Shown: positions 28,000 through 41,739 of the stretch, piece after piece
Layout of the letters: each line of letters begins with the position of its first letter
How positions within the stretch are numbered: the first letter of the stretch is position 1
NCBI GenBank assembly: GCA_001599975.1
Contig: BCIO01000004.1
Span: forward strand, 3,011,328-3,075,327
Source of the DNA: Cystobasidiopsis lactophilus
Lineage: Eukaryota; Basidiomycota; Agaricostilbomycetes; Agaricostilbales; Chionosphaeraceae
Direction: 5' to 3'
DNA: 64,000 nt
Translations under genes and position numbers: made by a program
The notes under the pieces: model-generated
What the model saw: the letters and a program-made list of their open reading frames with translations, nothing else
What the model was told of the DNA's origin: nothing
Database searches by the model: none

Positions 28000-28451
28000 A
28001 CGCTCAAAGGCTGGCGGTTGCTCGCCAACAGAAATTTGGGAGGAGGCTCTCTCTCGAGCTCAACGCCAGTGCAGGTTTCTCGTCGCCTTCTCAATGCAGA
28101 TCACGCTCTTTTGTCCATTCTGTACATTGTTTGTGGTAGTGACACTGACAGGGCCAGCCAGTTGACGATTCCGTGCCCGTCTCCCCATGCACAACAGCGG
28201 TGGCGGAAAGCTGTTTCCCACGTGAAATGGGTTCCGGAAGGCTGGTTGAACTTGCCGTCAGAAGACGAGCAGTTGTAAGGTGGCTCGGGAGCAAATCAAG
28301 CCAATTCCAGACTCGAGCCGATGAGGCTCCAAGGCAGTCCGTGCAAGGTTCTTCGGCGTTGTCAAATGCATGCTATACATCCCGTTCCCAATTAGTACAC
28401 CACCTCTATCGTAAAGCGAGCCCACATTGTCGTAAGGAGAAGGCAAGCCAG
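28000..28451. other. Intergenic region
   Basis: Upstream of PRP16. No supported exon on either strand; probably the PRP16 promoter and the 3' region of the minus-strand gene to the right. Confidence 0.35.
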
Positions 28452-29036
28452 CTAGCCTTGTCGTAATTGCTCCAACACCTTTTGAACAGCGGGCGAGAGC
28501 GACCCCATCCCTTGCTGGTCCATGAAGCCCATGATCAAGGCGAAGCGGGCGTCGCTGTCCTCTGGTTCGTCATGCTCGAACACGGGTTGGCGCGAGAGAG
28601 GGGTCTCGACGGTAGGAGGCTGTTGCGGTTCGTCCTGAGACTGGCAGCGAGAGAGGGGCCGCCGCGACGGTGGACGGCGAGAGGAGCAGGAAGAAGAAGA
28701 AGTAGAGTGGCGTCGTGAAGCGGTAGGGCGGAAGGGCATTTGGCTGAAGAGAGAGAAACGACGCGTCTTGGACGTGGCCGGCGCCTGCTCGTCCTCCTCC
28801 TCCTTATCCTCCGCCTCCGCCTTTTGGCAGCTGTCCAGCTGGTAGAAGGTGCTTTTGGCGACCTTCAGGGGAGGGGTGGGAGACTTGCTGGAGGACGAAG
28901 AATGATAGCCAGAGCTTTGGTCATCGTTATCAGTTGTTTGCCACCGTGACGTCGGGCTGAAAACAAGCGCTCACTCGACTTGGTCGACGGACTCGTCACT
29001 TGCGCTGCTGCTCCTGCGTCTGAAGTATGTCATCAT
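28452..29036 (-). CDS. Unknown acidic Ser/Arg-rich protein
   Basis: A long open frame ending at 28452 runs upstream to about 28940. It can be joined by an intron of roughly 40 nt near 28960-28995 to an ATG at 29036 (MMTYFRRRSSSAS), giving about 190 residues. Composition is Ser-, Pro- and Arg-rich with an acidic run KAEAEDKEEEDEQAP in the middle and a charged C-terminus DARFALIMGFMDQQGMGSL ending VLEQLRQG. The C-terminal 40 residues look like a short amphipathic helix and may be the only folded part. The intron borders are not certain and the gene could begin elsewhere. No family recognised. Confidence 0.45.
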
Positions 29037-29651
29037 TGCTTGTAGGATTGATTGATGGTGGCAGCAGACAGAGAGGCGAGGAATAAGGCCAGAAAAGGAG
29101 TTCGCGGAGACGATGAAGCTAAACTAGGGCGAAATTGCGGGCCAAGGTTTTGGCCTGCTTTCGTTCGCTCCAAAGAGAGGGGCCTCGGAGACGTTGCAGG
29201 ACATCGAGTTAGAGAGATGGGCAGAGTAAGCAGACTCGTGTCTCCATGCCTGGTCATGCTGGAGCCCGATTTTCGTGGGCGAGTTGGCAATTGTTGCGCC
29301 TCGACGCTGTTGCCGCCATTCGTCGTAACCGACCCCAAACTCAACAGCATTCAGGGCATCAAACAAGCATCAAAACACGTCGTGGAACATAGGAACACAA
29401 ACGCAGACACACACAGAGCTCTATAAAAGGAAGATGACGAGTTCTACCGAACCGGCCGCTCCTGCCGAAGGAGATGGCCACGGGCTCAATCGCTTGGCCC
29501 CCAAGGGGGGGTCTCACCTTGATAAGGACCGAGCTAACATTGACGCTCTTACACCTTCCCAACTACTTAAAGAAGCCATGTTTCGAGATAGAGCTGCTTA
29601 TTGAAGCCCAAATCTCGAACTCTAAATCGCGCAACACCGTTGCCGCTTCGA
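29037..29651. other. Divergent promoter region
   Basis: Between the Ser/Arg-rich gene (minus) and the Zn2Cys6 regulator (plus). It contains a TATAAAAG element at 29422-29429 and no supported exon. Confidence 0.4.
29422..29429 (+). promoter_or_regulatory. Candidate TATA box
   Basis: TATAAAAG about 220 bp upstream of the Zn2Cys6 regulator ATG. It fits the consensus, but the distance leaves room for a long leader, so it is tentative. Confidence 0.3.
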
Positions 29652-31820
29652 ATGGCCACCGTCGCGGCTGCAGACGAAGAGCCGCCGTCCAGCTCTGGGA
29701 CCGCTCCAGCTGCCGGCAACGCCAAAGGCCCTATTAAACGCAGCCGGAATGGATGCATGGTAAGTCTTGATGGTACCCACGCCTACTTTCAACGCTAAGC
29801 AAGCGCAGACATGCCGGCGGAGGAAGAAAAAGTGCACCGAAGATTGGATCGAGGGCTCTTGCACCAGATGCATCCAAGGCGGCTGGCAATGCGTGCCGCC
29901 CACAGCAAAGTCGCCCTCATCAAAGGGGAGGCTGGCGTCGTCGTCGTCCAGTCGCATCAGCCCGCCCGACTCGACCGCGTCGCCTTTGCTTTCGGCGTCC
30001 ATGGGCATGTCGCCGCTGGCCCCGCCAGCTGCCGCCGCCAACAGTCCCTTTTCCGAGGCGCCGTGGAACACGCCTCTGCTGAGCGAAGTGAGCGCAGAGA
30101 CGCTGCTGCATTCTCTCGCCACCGGCAAGGCGGCTTTCGGAGGCGCGAGTGGCAGCACATCGCCAGCTATGCCCAGTCCTCGCTCGAAGCTCTGGCCACT
30201 AGATCCAATTGGCGCTTCTGCTTCTGCCTCGCCTCCAGCTTTGATGCGCCCTAACAGCTTGCAGGAAGACTATGCCTTTGGTTCTTTTTGTTCGTGACCA
30301 CTTTCCGCCGAGTTCACTCTTGCCTGCTAACGAACGGCGCTAGATGACGAGCACCTTCTACCATCTTGGCTGTCTCAGAATCCCATCTTCATGTCGCCAG
30401 AAGCTCTGGTTCGCTTCAAGGGAATGGGGATATCCTTCGCGTCCGTTGCGCGGCTATCTTGCTTGACGGCGGCATCCGCATGTAAGTCCTTACTGCTCTG
30501 AGTCTCTTTGACTAAGCTTAGTGTTGCATCCAGACATCGCCGCGCTGCGAGCATCGGTAGAGCAAACGCCGGAAACGGCCGCCGCTTTGGTCCCGTCCAA
30601 TCCCTACCTCGTCGAACCCGAAATCTACTTTACCGCTGCTCTTGCAGAATGGGAACGAGGTTCTTACAAGTCAGTGTCATTTTCTGGCGCCACGAGTGTA
30701 CCCGCTGATTCTTAAAGCAGCCCGCCTATCGACCTTGAAGGCAGTTTATGGATCTTCGCCAACTTGCATATGGCGGCGGTCTCCTTTCTAGGCTCCAAGA
30801 AGGCCGAGGCTGCCATGGAGTACGCAGACCGGTGTATGCTCAGTGTCTTGCAAGAGCCGCAACTGGATCTGGGAACGCTTCGGGGCTTCTCGGCGGTCTG
30901 CGTCAAGTGGTATGCGGTGGCCGATCTGTCTCGCAGCGTTGCACACCGCAGGAAGACCGTCTTGACCTACCGGTGCGGGTCGGCGCCAACAACGCCTTTG
31001 GAAGAGCGGCGCAACTCAATCGACGAATCTGTAAGCTGCCGACTGGCCGCCGTCGCTTAATTGGGCGCACACTCACATTGAGAAATGCAGTACTATGGCC
31101 TTAGCAATACCCTTCTGGTTCTGCTGGTAGACACTGCCAACATATGCGCTCAAGCGCATCAGCTGTCGGGTCTTATTCGTTTGCCGCCGACCTTCCTCGC
31201 TTTGGCCGAATCTGTGCTCTCGAAACTCAAGCAGTGGCTGCCGGATCCTGGCCTCTCTCTGTCTACCGTTCCAGATAATTCAAGGCTCAATCTTGCTGTA
31301 GGTTCCCTTGCAAGCGCGATGATGATGAGCGCTGAGCCTCTTCTGCAGCCCGAGTTGGCGACCGCGCAAGAGTTGTGGCGGCAGGTCGCCTTGCTCCAGC
31401 TTCAGGTTCTGGTCTTTCGAGCTCCTCCGACAGATAATCGAGCTGCTGGTCATTTGGCTTCGGTCAGTCGTCGCAGCGCGGGCTTCATGGGTTCGCGACT
31501 TACGATCCGAACAGGCCATGGACCTTTTGCGCGCGCTTTCCGACCTCATTCCTTTGCGCAAGCGGCGTCAGTTGCGTATCGTTGACCTGTGGACGGCATT
31601 CTACAGTCAAGCCGCCTTCCTCGTTGGCGCCATGCTGACCTCTCCTACCGACCGCGACTTTGTTCGCAGCTTTATCATCAAATGCGGCCCCGAAGTCGCC
31701 CTTACCGATCTTCTCACGCTTTTAGACACCACTTGGTCCGAGATGGACAACAACACTAGAGGCTATCGCGACTGGTATTCGGTGGCGGACTCGCGCCGCC
31801 TCTCCATTCAATTCTTGTAA
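29652..31820 (+). CDS. Zn2Cys6 transcription factor with fungal-specific TF domain
   Basis: Nuclear DNA-binding regulator. The ATG at 29652 is followed by a basic stretch and the binuclear zinc cluster NGCMTCRRRKKKCTEDW then CTRCIQGGWQC (about residues 34-62), interrupted after NGCM by a 49-nt intron (29760-29808). A Ser/Pro/Ala-rich linker leads to the regulatory domain, with blocks LLPSWLSQNPIFMSPEAL, YLVEPEIYFTAALAEWERG, LWIFANLHMAAVSFLGS and YYGLSNTLLVLLVDTANI. Near 31406-31433 the frame changes. Removing 28 nt bounded by GT and AG restores LLQLQIIELLVIWLRSVV, so this is either a very short intron or a frameshift. The C-terminus WYSVADSRRLSIQFL is at 31820. Target genes unknown. Confidence 0.85.
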
Positions 31821-31994
31821 TCACGCCTGCCGACACAACTCGGTCTGGCCGCACTTTCATACAACCGCACGTAGAACACTTTAGATGCACAGCACGCATG
31901 TGAAATAGGCAAAAACATAAGCATTTCTGACCAAAGCGGCTTGACCGCGCATCGACGTCACGACGGCCAACTTCCGAAGGAGAGTCCGACTGCC

Positions 31995-32003
31995 TATAAA
32001 AAG
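31995..32003 (+). promoter_or_regulatory. Candidate TATA box of phosphate carrier gene
   Basis: TATAAAAAG lies 38 bp before the phosphate carrier ATG at 32041. If used it would give a very short 5' leader. Confidence 0.35.
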
Positions 32004-32040
32004 TTTGGGAGCAGGCGTCCACCTCCATACCCCTAGAGCC

Positions 32041-33499
32041 ATGTCTGAAGGCGTAGGTTCTACTTCTTGTAGCTGCCGAACCCCAGAACCTGGCCTGATT
32101 GGCCTCCGTAGCTGCCCAACTTCACTCCCTCGGATTACGCCCGGTTTTTCAGTGCTGGCGCTCTTTGTGCTTGTCTGAGTCATGGGTAGGCTCCTTCGTG
32201 AAGTATTTGATGTGTGCTAAGCCCTGCTCCGTCAGTGCTGCCACTCCAAGTGAGTCCGAGGCCCAACTTCGTCCAATCGGTTGGAGAAGCCAACCTGACT
32301 TTCCCCAGTCGATGTCGTCAAGACAAGAATCCAGATCGACTCATCTCTTAAAGGAAAGTCGATGATCACCGCTGGGCGTGAGCTCGTCGCAGCGTGAGTC
32401 TGTTCTAAGTGGTGACCCAACGAATCTCACCCTGCGATAGACGAGGCGCCGGCGTCCTCTTGACTGGATTCGGCCCGACCGCCGCAGGCTACTTTGTGCA
32501 AGGCGGAGCCAAGTTTGCTGGCTACGAGTTCTGGAAACGCAAGCTCATCCAGTGGTCCGGTGGTCCGGAAGCCGCTGTCCCGAATCGCACTGCGATCTAC
32601 CTCTTGGGCGCCAGCATCGCCGAGTTCTTTGCCGATATTTTGCTATGTGGGTACACCTTTATAGACGGACGAGGTTGGAAAGACTCTGAACTCTTGTCAT
32701 AGGCCCGCTCGAGGCGACCCGCATTCGTCTCGTCAGCGATTCGAATTACGCAACCGGTCTCACCACAGGCTTCATGCGGATGGCTCGCGAGGGTGGTGTT
32801 AGGGAGTTCTGTGAGTTCCACAGTGCCATGTTCTATGGCCAAAGCTCATTGATTGCCAGATTCTGGGTTCATTCCCATCCTCTTCAAGCAGATTCCCTTT
32901 GCTGGTACGCTTATCAGCTATCGGTTCTACTGACATGGTTGCTGACTTCCACTTAGTCGGCCAGTTCACTGTCAACGAAAGGATGCACGAGCTAGGTCAG
33001 CCGCACATTCCTCGCTGCTTCGTTCAAATCTGATTCCCTACCACAGTCAGCAAGTCTATGGGCCCCGAAAAAGAAGCCAACCTATCTCCAATCGCCAAAG
33101 GTGGCGTCACGCTTGGCTGCGGTGTCATTGCTGGTGCCGCGGCTGCTATCCTCTCGCAGCCGGCAGACACCCTGCTCTCCCAGATCAACAAGGGCAAGGG
33201 CGGTTCCGGTGGCGTTCTATCGCGCCTGGGCCAACTCGCAGTCGAGGCTGGCCCCGTTGGCCTCTTCTCTGGCCTTGGTCCGCGTATCCTCATGACCGCT
33301 GGCTTGGTATGTTCTTCTGTGGGCTGCCTTTTGCGCTCTCCTCATCCGCCCCCTTCAGGTCTCTTCCCAATTCTTGATGTACGACGCCATCAAGCACGCA
33401 CTTGGGTAAGCTCGGAAAGCCTTTGAACATCGGATCCTCTCTGATCAGATGAACAGAGCTCCCAAGGGCATCGAGCTTCACAAAGAAGAAGCCAAATAG
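32041..33499 (+). CDS. MIR1: Mitochondrial phosphate carrier
   Basis: Inner-membrane carrier importing phosphate into the mitochondrial matrix. The gene is split by about nine introns. After joining, MSEGLPNFTPSDYARFFSAGA leads into the first carrier repeat with LSHGAATPIDVVKTRIQID (Px[DE]xx[KR] signature). The second repeat has CPLEATRIRLVSDS and the third SQPADTLLSQINKGKG. Segments GVLLTGFGPTAAGYFVQGG and KFAGYEFWKRKL are typical of phosphate carriers rather than other SLC25 members. It ends HKEEAK at 33499. The SH-G join across the second intron (donor after CATGG) is needed to keep the Px(D)xxK motif in frame. Six membrane helices are expected. Confidence 0.95.
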
Positions 33500-33652
33500 A
33501 TTTTCACTGCCTCGGAACGAACACTTTAGATACTAGTACACGCTGTAATGAAACCGATCGGATCTCTAGAAACCTTCGCTGGGCTGCTGCTTCTTGCACC
33601 CACACGTCGATCCGCATCAATTTCGACCAGCTCACTCCTCTTCATCCATTTC

Positions 33653-34152
33653 ATGAAGAACTACAGCTTACACGCTTTGCCTGCGGCATGGTTCGTGGCG
33701 ATGCTGCCGCTGTGGTACTGCGCCACGCTGCCCCTCAGTCGCAAGTGGAACAACGCGCAAGGAGCTGATGTTTTCGTGCGTCAATTGGGCAAGGACGGGA
33801 AGCTGTCGCCTCAAGAGAAGAAGTATCTGAGAGCCCGTCAAGGTGAGTTCTTGCCCTTGGCAGCAGGCCGACTTCCTCAGCCTCATCTGCGAACCGTGCA
33901 GCGCACAAAAACGGCATGGAGAACTTGCACATCTTCTCGGCTGCGATGCTGGCTGGCAACCTGGCCAAGCTGCCTGCGGACACCCTCAATCAAGCGGCCG
34001 CCATCTTTCTCGTCTCGCGCCTGCTCTACAACGTGCTCTACGTTTCCATCACCAGTCACCCTTTGTCTTTCATTCGTTCAGCTACCTATTACATCGGACT
34101 CATCAGCAACTTCGCTGTGGTCATCAAAGCCGGCAGCAAGCTGCAGTATTAA
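33653..34152 (+). CDS. MAPEG-family membrane protein
   Basis: Two exons (33653-33842 and 33902-34152) give 146 residues, the usual MAPEG size. Membrane-associated proteins in eicosanoid and glutathione metabolism include microsomal glutathione transferases. The sequence shows a first helix PAAWFVAMLPLWYCATL, then a loop ending LRARQAHKNGMENLHIF, corresponding to the conserved RxxxAxxNxxENxxIF segment. The rest is helices with KLPADTLNQAAAIFLVSRLLY and YIGLISNFAVV. The start chosen (MKNYSLHALP) places the first helix at the N-terminus. The frame stays open upstream to 33548 with another ATG. Probably an ER or mitochondrial outer membrane protein; substrate unknown. Confidence 0.8.
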
Positions 34153-34471
34153 GAGGGAAGGGGCACAAAAATGCGAGAACGACGGTTCGTCATGTAGGAA
34201 GATGTCTCTGTGGAAAGAACACGGAAAGAGGCTTGTATCTGGGAGCAAAGATAGGGCTGAAGTCAGCGTCATTGTTTTGATGTGCAAGAAGACAATGAGG
34301 AAGATGGAATCAGTTAACAGTTTTCTAGGCTGCCGTCCAGCACGAAGGCTTGGGACGTTAGTGCAATCTCGTCACCCCAAAAGAGGTTGGCGCCCAGTGC
34401 GCTTCATCTCGCGTATAGTGTCGGGGAGGAGGGAGGGGGAAGAAGACCGTGAAGACTTACCGAAAGCAGAT
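34153..34471. other. Convergent intergenic region
   Basis: Between the 3' ends of the MAPEG gene and the polytopic membrane protein gene. No exon seen. Confidence 0.4.
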
Positions 34472-35784
34472 CTAGACCTTGGCAGGCTCGACGGCCGCCT
34501 TCTTCTCCGCCTCGCCGACGTTGACTTGCGTCGCGTCGTCATCTTCCACTTCGTTGTCTTTGCGGTCGGTAATGTAGGTGAGGTTGAGAAACAAGCAAGC
34601 GAGCTGAGTGTGACGGGGTGTCAGCGAAAGCGGCAGGGTTTGCCGGCAAATTGCTGAACTCACCCATTCCATTGCCACACCAAAGACGTCTTCAACGGCA
34701 GTGAAGGCCGAAGTAAACCCGTTGGCATCGTAGTTGCCAGTGTTGTAATACGACGCCTTCCAGACGGAAGCTTGGATGACGCCGAAGAGGCCACGGACAA
34801 TCAAAAACGTCCAAGTGCAGAGGATGATGACGAGGGTGGGGTGGATCTTGGAGTGTCTCTTGCGGTAGTCGCGGACGGTCTTCATGATGCAGAAGAAAAG
34901 CAGGATGTTGATGGCGAGGAAGGTCGCTTGGCCAGCCGTTCGCGTGGCCTTGGCAATGTCTGGAGAGAAAGTCATCTTTAGCCCGAATAAGAGTCTGAAA
35001 AATGACAGGAGCGCACTGATGTCGTTCTGGACCTCATCAGGGGGCGTGGTGCTGTCCAAAGAGGCAGAGACGTAGGATCCACCGACGATGATGCAGCTGG
35101 CAAATACCGTCAACCATTGTCTGCAAGCGCAAATTGAGCCTCACTCACACGTTGGCCAAGATCAGCAGAGCATGGATGGGGGAGATGGGGTTCTCCCTGA
35201 TTTGCGACGGGAGGAAAGCGGGAAGCACGAAGATGCCAGACAGGATGCGCATGCGGATTTGGGCGCGTGTCAACTTCTTGGTAGGTTCGAGCCAAGACGA
35301 CTTGTCGGGCGAGGTGTGGCGTTGGAAAGAGATGAGAAAGCGGAACGTGCACAAGACCAGCGTGAAGTAGCCTTCGGCGCCCCTGCGAGATTCGATTGGT
35401 CACTTTCGTCGAGCCCGAATGGACTCCAAAGAAACAACTCACAATACGAGGTAGGCCACAAAGTTGCCAATGCTTTTGAACACGAGCGCGCAGAACGCTA
35501 TGCCCGTGGCTTGGGAGGCTAGTCTGATGGTCACATGGAACAAGACAACGCCCCATCGACTCTTGAGCTTGATTCGGCGAGTGAAGGCCGCGAAAACCAT
35601 CCAAGAGAAGATAGCGACATCTGCTAAGGCGCCTGAGTATTTGCTGAAGGGCGCCACTCCGCTTGGACCTTACAGAGAACGAGCTGCGGACAGGCATGCA
35701 CATGTGAGAGGGCCGAGTCAAACCGGTTTGACCGGATCAACTCACGAAGAGGATGACCCCAGTGGCATTCTTGTCAATTGCCAT
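34472..35784 (-). CDS. Polytopic membrane protein, about seven helices
   Basis: Several exons read from an ATG near 35784 (MAIDKNATGVILF) to a stop at 34472, but the joining of exon 1 to exon 2 is not resolved and an alternative ATG one frame away also fits. The body holds hydrophobic blocks VAIFSWMVFAAF, ATGIAFCALVFKSIGNFVAYLVL, GYFTLVLCTFRFLISF, WLTVFASCIIVGGSYV, GQATFLAINILLFFCIM, LVIILCTWTFLIVRGLFGVI and FGVAMEWVLACLFLNLTYI, with a charged cytosolic tail rich in Asp, Glu and Lys. The RGLFGVI and late MEWV blocks resemble the fungal DUF7702 family, but this is a weak recollection. It is not an RTA1 protein by motif. Confidence 0.6.
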
Positions 35785-36339
35785 TGTGAATGTCTAGGCC
35801 AAATGCAGGCTGGTCGTCACACAAAAAGGGGCAACACCAAAACTTTCGAGGACCAAAAGTTTCGAGGTGATGATGTTGAAGAATCAAAGAGGATTAAAAG
35901 AGGAATATATTGATTTGGAGTGTTTTGGAAAAGAAATGGGTTTGGAAGGTGGAAAGGTGGGAGTTTTGATTAGTTTGGTGTTTTGGGTGAGTTTTGATGC
36001 CGGTGGCCTCGTTGTGCAAGGACAACGAGCAAGAACGTTGTGGCCTATCGACCTCGCTTCGTGAGTCGCTAACAAGACGCAGCGACGAATTTGCCGTGCA
36101 AGTCGAGGACTTCCCAGCGTCATGATCAACTCGGCACATCCGACCGCCACATTTTTCTTCGCGTCATTTTTCGAGCTTCTTGCTCCTTATCCACGTGCGC
36201 GAGAGACGCAGCTAGTGCAGTAGAGAGAGTGCAGAAGAGGAGGTCCATTGGGGCAGAGGGGGCAAAAGGGCCAAAAAGCGTTGGTTGCTGCTGAAGAACC
36301 CTCATCGGACCAGCGGGAGTCTGGGCTCGGTCATCCACC
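35785..36339. other. Divergent promoter region
   Basis: T/G-rich and comparatively AT-rich from 35860 to 36000, between the polytopic membrane protein (minus) and the GGQ-motif gene (plus). No gene seen. Confidence 0.4.
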
Positions 36340-36956
36340 ATGCTGTTGCGCCTAATTCGCCCGCGGATGCCGGTAGCCAGCAAGGTCGTCGAACTGTGCA
36401 GGCCAATTTCCAGCAAGGCGTACTACGGAGCGATGCCGGAATTGGACGAAAAGGACATTGAAGAGCAAGCGTTTCTCTTTGCCAAAAAGTTTCGGGTGGC
36501 AACAGTTCTCAAACTTGAAAGTGCAGGACTTGGGTCCGTGGAAGTGGTCCAGGAGGACAAGCAAGTGAGCATCCTCAACGGTGAAATCTCAAAGTGGCAA
36601 AATGTTAAGAATCCGCCATCAGTCAACAAGACGAACATCAGTTGCTCTTTGCTCCACAAGCCCACAGGCGAGCCTTCCTCTCTTGCTACCCTGGTCACTT
36701 TTGAGGCTGTTTTGAGGCTGACGCGAGTTTTGCAGGCGTTCGGGTGCAGTGCCACCAGACGCGGAGTCGGGAGCAAAACCGGGTGCTGGCCCACCGGATC
36801 TTGAGGGAGAAGCTGGACATGTTGGCCAATCCGGGCAGCTCTCAAAAAGAGCAGAAGTGGGCCAAAGAGAGGGCGAAGAAGGCGAGCCAGGCAAGGAAGC
36901 GGCGCCGGAAAGCGGAGGAGGGCTCCGGGGCTGATTCTGGCGGCGAAGTCGACTAG
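36340..36956 (+). CDS. Mitochondrial GGQ-motif release-factor-like peptidyl-tRNA hydrolase
   Basis: Expected to release peptides from stalled mitochondrial ribosomes. Four exons (36340-36464, 36527-36564, 36623-36667, 36736-36956) give 142 residues, fitting the short MTRFR/Rso55 type rather than full release factors. The N-terminus MLLRLIRPRMPVASK is a plausible mitochondrial targeting peptide. After splicing the catalytic loop reads VRGSGPGGQAINKTN, followed by GVRVQCHQTRSREQNRVLA and REKLD. The C-terminus is Lys/Arg-rich, matching the ribosome-binding tail of this family. Introns 1 (36465-36526, GCAAGC) and 3 (36668-36735, GCGAGC) both use GC donors. The GT-AG alternatives tried do not restore the motif. 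Confidence 0.85.
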
Positions 36957-37078
36957 CCGCCGAATTTCACTCTTGTAAAGTGTCAATGATGATCCATTGT
37001 AAAACTTGCGAAGTCAAACATACCCAGAATGCACTCGACTCGAAGCCTAGTGAAGCCCACCACATACCGCAAAGCAGA

Positions 37079-39267
<2,189 letters not shown>

Positions 39268-39667
39268 CTCGTTTGGAGGGTTGGGTGGGGTGGCAAACCT
39301 GGTCTGGTCGCTGCCGGCAAAAAGATTTGTTGCCCTGCCAGCTCCCATGCTCGAGCCTGGCATCTGCTTCTGGTTACATTTGCACGCTCTGAGATATGGT
39401 ATGAGCTCGTTTTGCCAGTCGGAGACCGCCAGAAGTGGTCCCAGATGCCCTGCCCTTCCCTTTGTTATTCTGGCTCGCTCGGCGTCGCTGACAAATGGGT
39501 CGACGTCCTTCTTGTTCCCTGGTTTCATGCCCGAGACGAAGTATGAAGCAAGAACGTCAGAGAACATGTAGCCAGTGTTCGGACAGTCCTAACGACAAGG
39601 ATTAGCACCCTTCGACGACCGGCGTCCCCACGGCCTTGTTGCGCCACTCGTTCGCTGCTGTACATTG
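39268..39667. other. Divergent promoter region
   Basis: Between DDX41 (minus) and the first AA9 gene (plus). Part of it is an open extension of the DDX41 frame without known motifs. Confidence 0.35.
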
Positions 39668-41168
39668 ATGCACCCGCCCGAAAGGGTGTACTCTTATTTG
39701 TTGCTTGCGTTTGCTTGGATTGGCATCGCTCATGGCCATGGGTGAGCTCCCCATTCGCTTGACCCGCTCATGAATTGGTCTAACCTGTTGGCCTGGCTCG
39801 CAGAAACATTGTCACCATCAATGTGGTATGCCGCCGTCCCTGGGTTGCAGACAAGAGCCACAGTTGAATGAGCGATTCCCAGGGCGGCAAATCCCAGACC
39901 AATGCGGCGGTCCGGCATGTGGGCACCAATGGGCCGGTGCAGGATGTGATGAGCAATACTTTGGCGTGCAACTTGGCCAGCACGGTGTGTCCGCTTTCTT
40001 CCTTGTTGCTCATGGATGACGGCTTACGATGAAAGGGCAAGAGCAGGAAACGAACGATCCGCCACCTGGGACGAACAACTACGTTGACATCGTCGCTGGT
40101 GACTCTTTGTGCGTTATCCTCTGACTACAATTATGAATGCACAGTCTGATTGGCTATGCCAGAACGTTCGTATGGACAAATTGGACCAGTTTCACGCACC
40201 AATTTAGCCACGTTCGTGCCGCGCTTCATCTTCCCATATCATTGCTAGCTGGACCTCAACGGGTACGCAACAGCACGGGCCCATATTGAACTACATGGCC
40301 GCTTGCGAGAACGACGACTGCTCGACTTTCGATCCTGTCTCCAAGCCCGTATGGTTCAAGATCTCCGAAGAAGGCTTTCAGCATATGGCAATGTACGACG
40401 GCAACGCCTCCCAGATATACGCCCACTTTGCAACAGATCAATTCAGCGACCAAGGTTCGGTTTGGGAAGTGCCCATTCCGGCCGCTCTCAAACCTGGGTC
40501 GTGAGTGACAATCATCCAAAGCGAATCTGGAGACAGCGAGCTGATCCTTCGCCATCAAGCTATTTGTTGAGGCATGAGCTAATGGCCCTGCACTTGGCGT
40601 ACCAGATTAACATGGCCGAGTTGTAATCTCCTCCTCCTTCCAACACGAGCCGCCCGAACTAAGCGATCTCACGTGCAGCTATCCCTCTTGCACTCAGCTT
40701 CGGGTAAAAGGCTCTGGAACAATTTCTCCCTCTAAAAATCTGGTCTCCTTCCCCGGCGCATACACGAATACCGACCCGGGCATCCTCTTCAGCCTCTACA
40801 ACGGCGACGGTTCGTTTAGGGTCATCACCGACTATACCATTCGTGAGTATGATCTGGTCTAAGTCATTTCCGTGTGTTGAACTAGAGGGTTTACACCAGC
40901 CGGGCCACCCGTTGACCCAGTGGCGACCGCGCTTGTCGTTGGTGGCAGCAGCGATGCAAGTTCTAGCTTGGCAGCGACAGTCTCGGGTGCATCTACAAAT
41001 ACTACAAGCGCATCCAGGACTGACACCTTGTCCGCTGGCGCCATTTTCCCGACCGAATCCGTGCCGCCAGAGAGCTCCTCAGCGCCATGCTTCTCCTCCG
41101 ACATCCTTTCTTTCGTCTGGGCCACCTTTCTTCTATGCATTTGTTGCTCTGGAAATTGGCCTGAATGA
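39668..41168 (+). CDS. AA9 lytic polysaccharide monooxygenase 1, GPI-like tail
   Basis: Secreted copper enzyme expected to cleave cellulose or related glucans oxidatively. Multi-exon. The signal peptide MHPPERVYSYLLLAFAWIGIA is cut so that mature protein begins with His (HGHGNIVTINV), the first ligand of the copper histidine brace. Later come FVWTNWTSFTHQFSH and HGPILNYMAAC, then the C-terminal core YLLRHELMALHLAYQINMAEFYPSC. The conserved H-x8-Q-x-Y motif reads H-x8-E-x-Y here. The tail is Ser/Thr/Pro-rich, ending in a hydrophobic stretch DILSFVWATFLLCICC and a short NWPE end, as expected for GPI attachment. A paralogue follows at 41740-43299. Confidence 0.88.
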
Positions 41169-41739
41169 AGGGTTCTAAGTGAACGGGATATGTGGCGAAA
41201 CGGCGGCTAGCGGGTGGCAACCTCTGGTTCGGGCGGGTTGTAGGCCACTGTAGACAGTGTTAGGCAACGGCCTATTATATGTTTGCAATTCTAACTTCCC
41301 AGTAGCGTTAGTTGAACAACATAGAGAGCGGAGCGTGTTCGACCCAGACCTCGGTTGTTCCAAAGCCGCCAATGCTTGCGTGATTTCGATGCCTCTCGTC
41401 GCTCCTACTCATGCTCTGAACGTGTATTTAGATCACATATGTGTTTTGGCCGTGTCCTAGCTTGCTCTGCTCTCCAGAAGGTCTTGGACTGGATCAGCCG
41501 CCAAAATGCAGACTCGCGACTCTTGCTGCCCTCTTTCTCTTCTGCACGCCACTCCCACTGCCCTCAAACAAGATGAAACGAAAATGACTCCTCGGAAGAA
41601 GCGGTTCGGAAACGCAACAGCACATACCGACGCAGCCGTTTTTCTGTCCGTGAACTGGACCAGTTCTGAAATTTTCCGAACGACCAATGCCGAGGGAGCC
41701 AGGCCGTTAAGACACTGTGATTGATGAGACTGGACTACT
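41169..41739. other. Intergenic region between AA9 paralogues
   Basis: No gene seen. Probably 3' region of the first and promoter of the second AA9 gene. Confidence 0.4.

Noticed and set aside
33548-34657. A 369-codon plus-strand frame through the MAPEG gene
   Set aside because: It reads through the MAPEG intron and downstream antisense sequence; the two-exon model gives a normal MAPEG protein.
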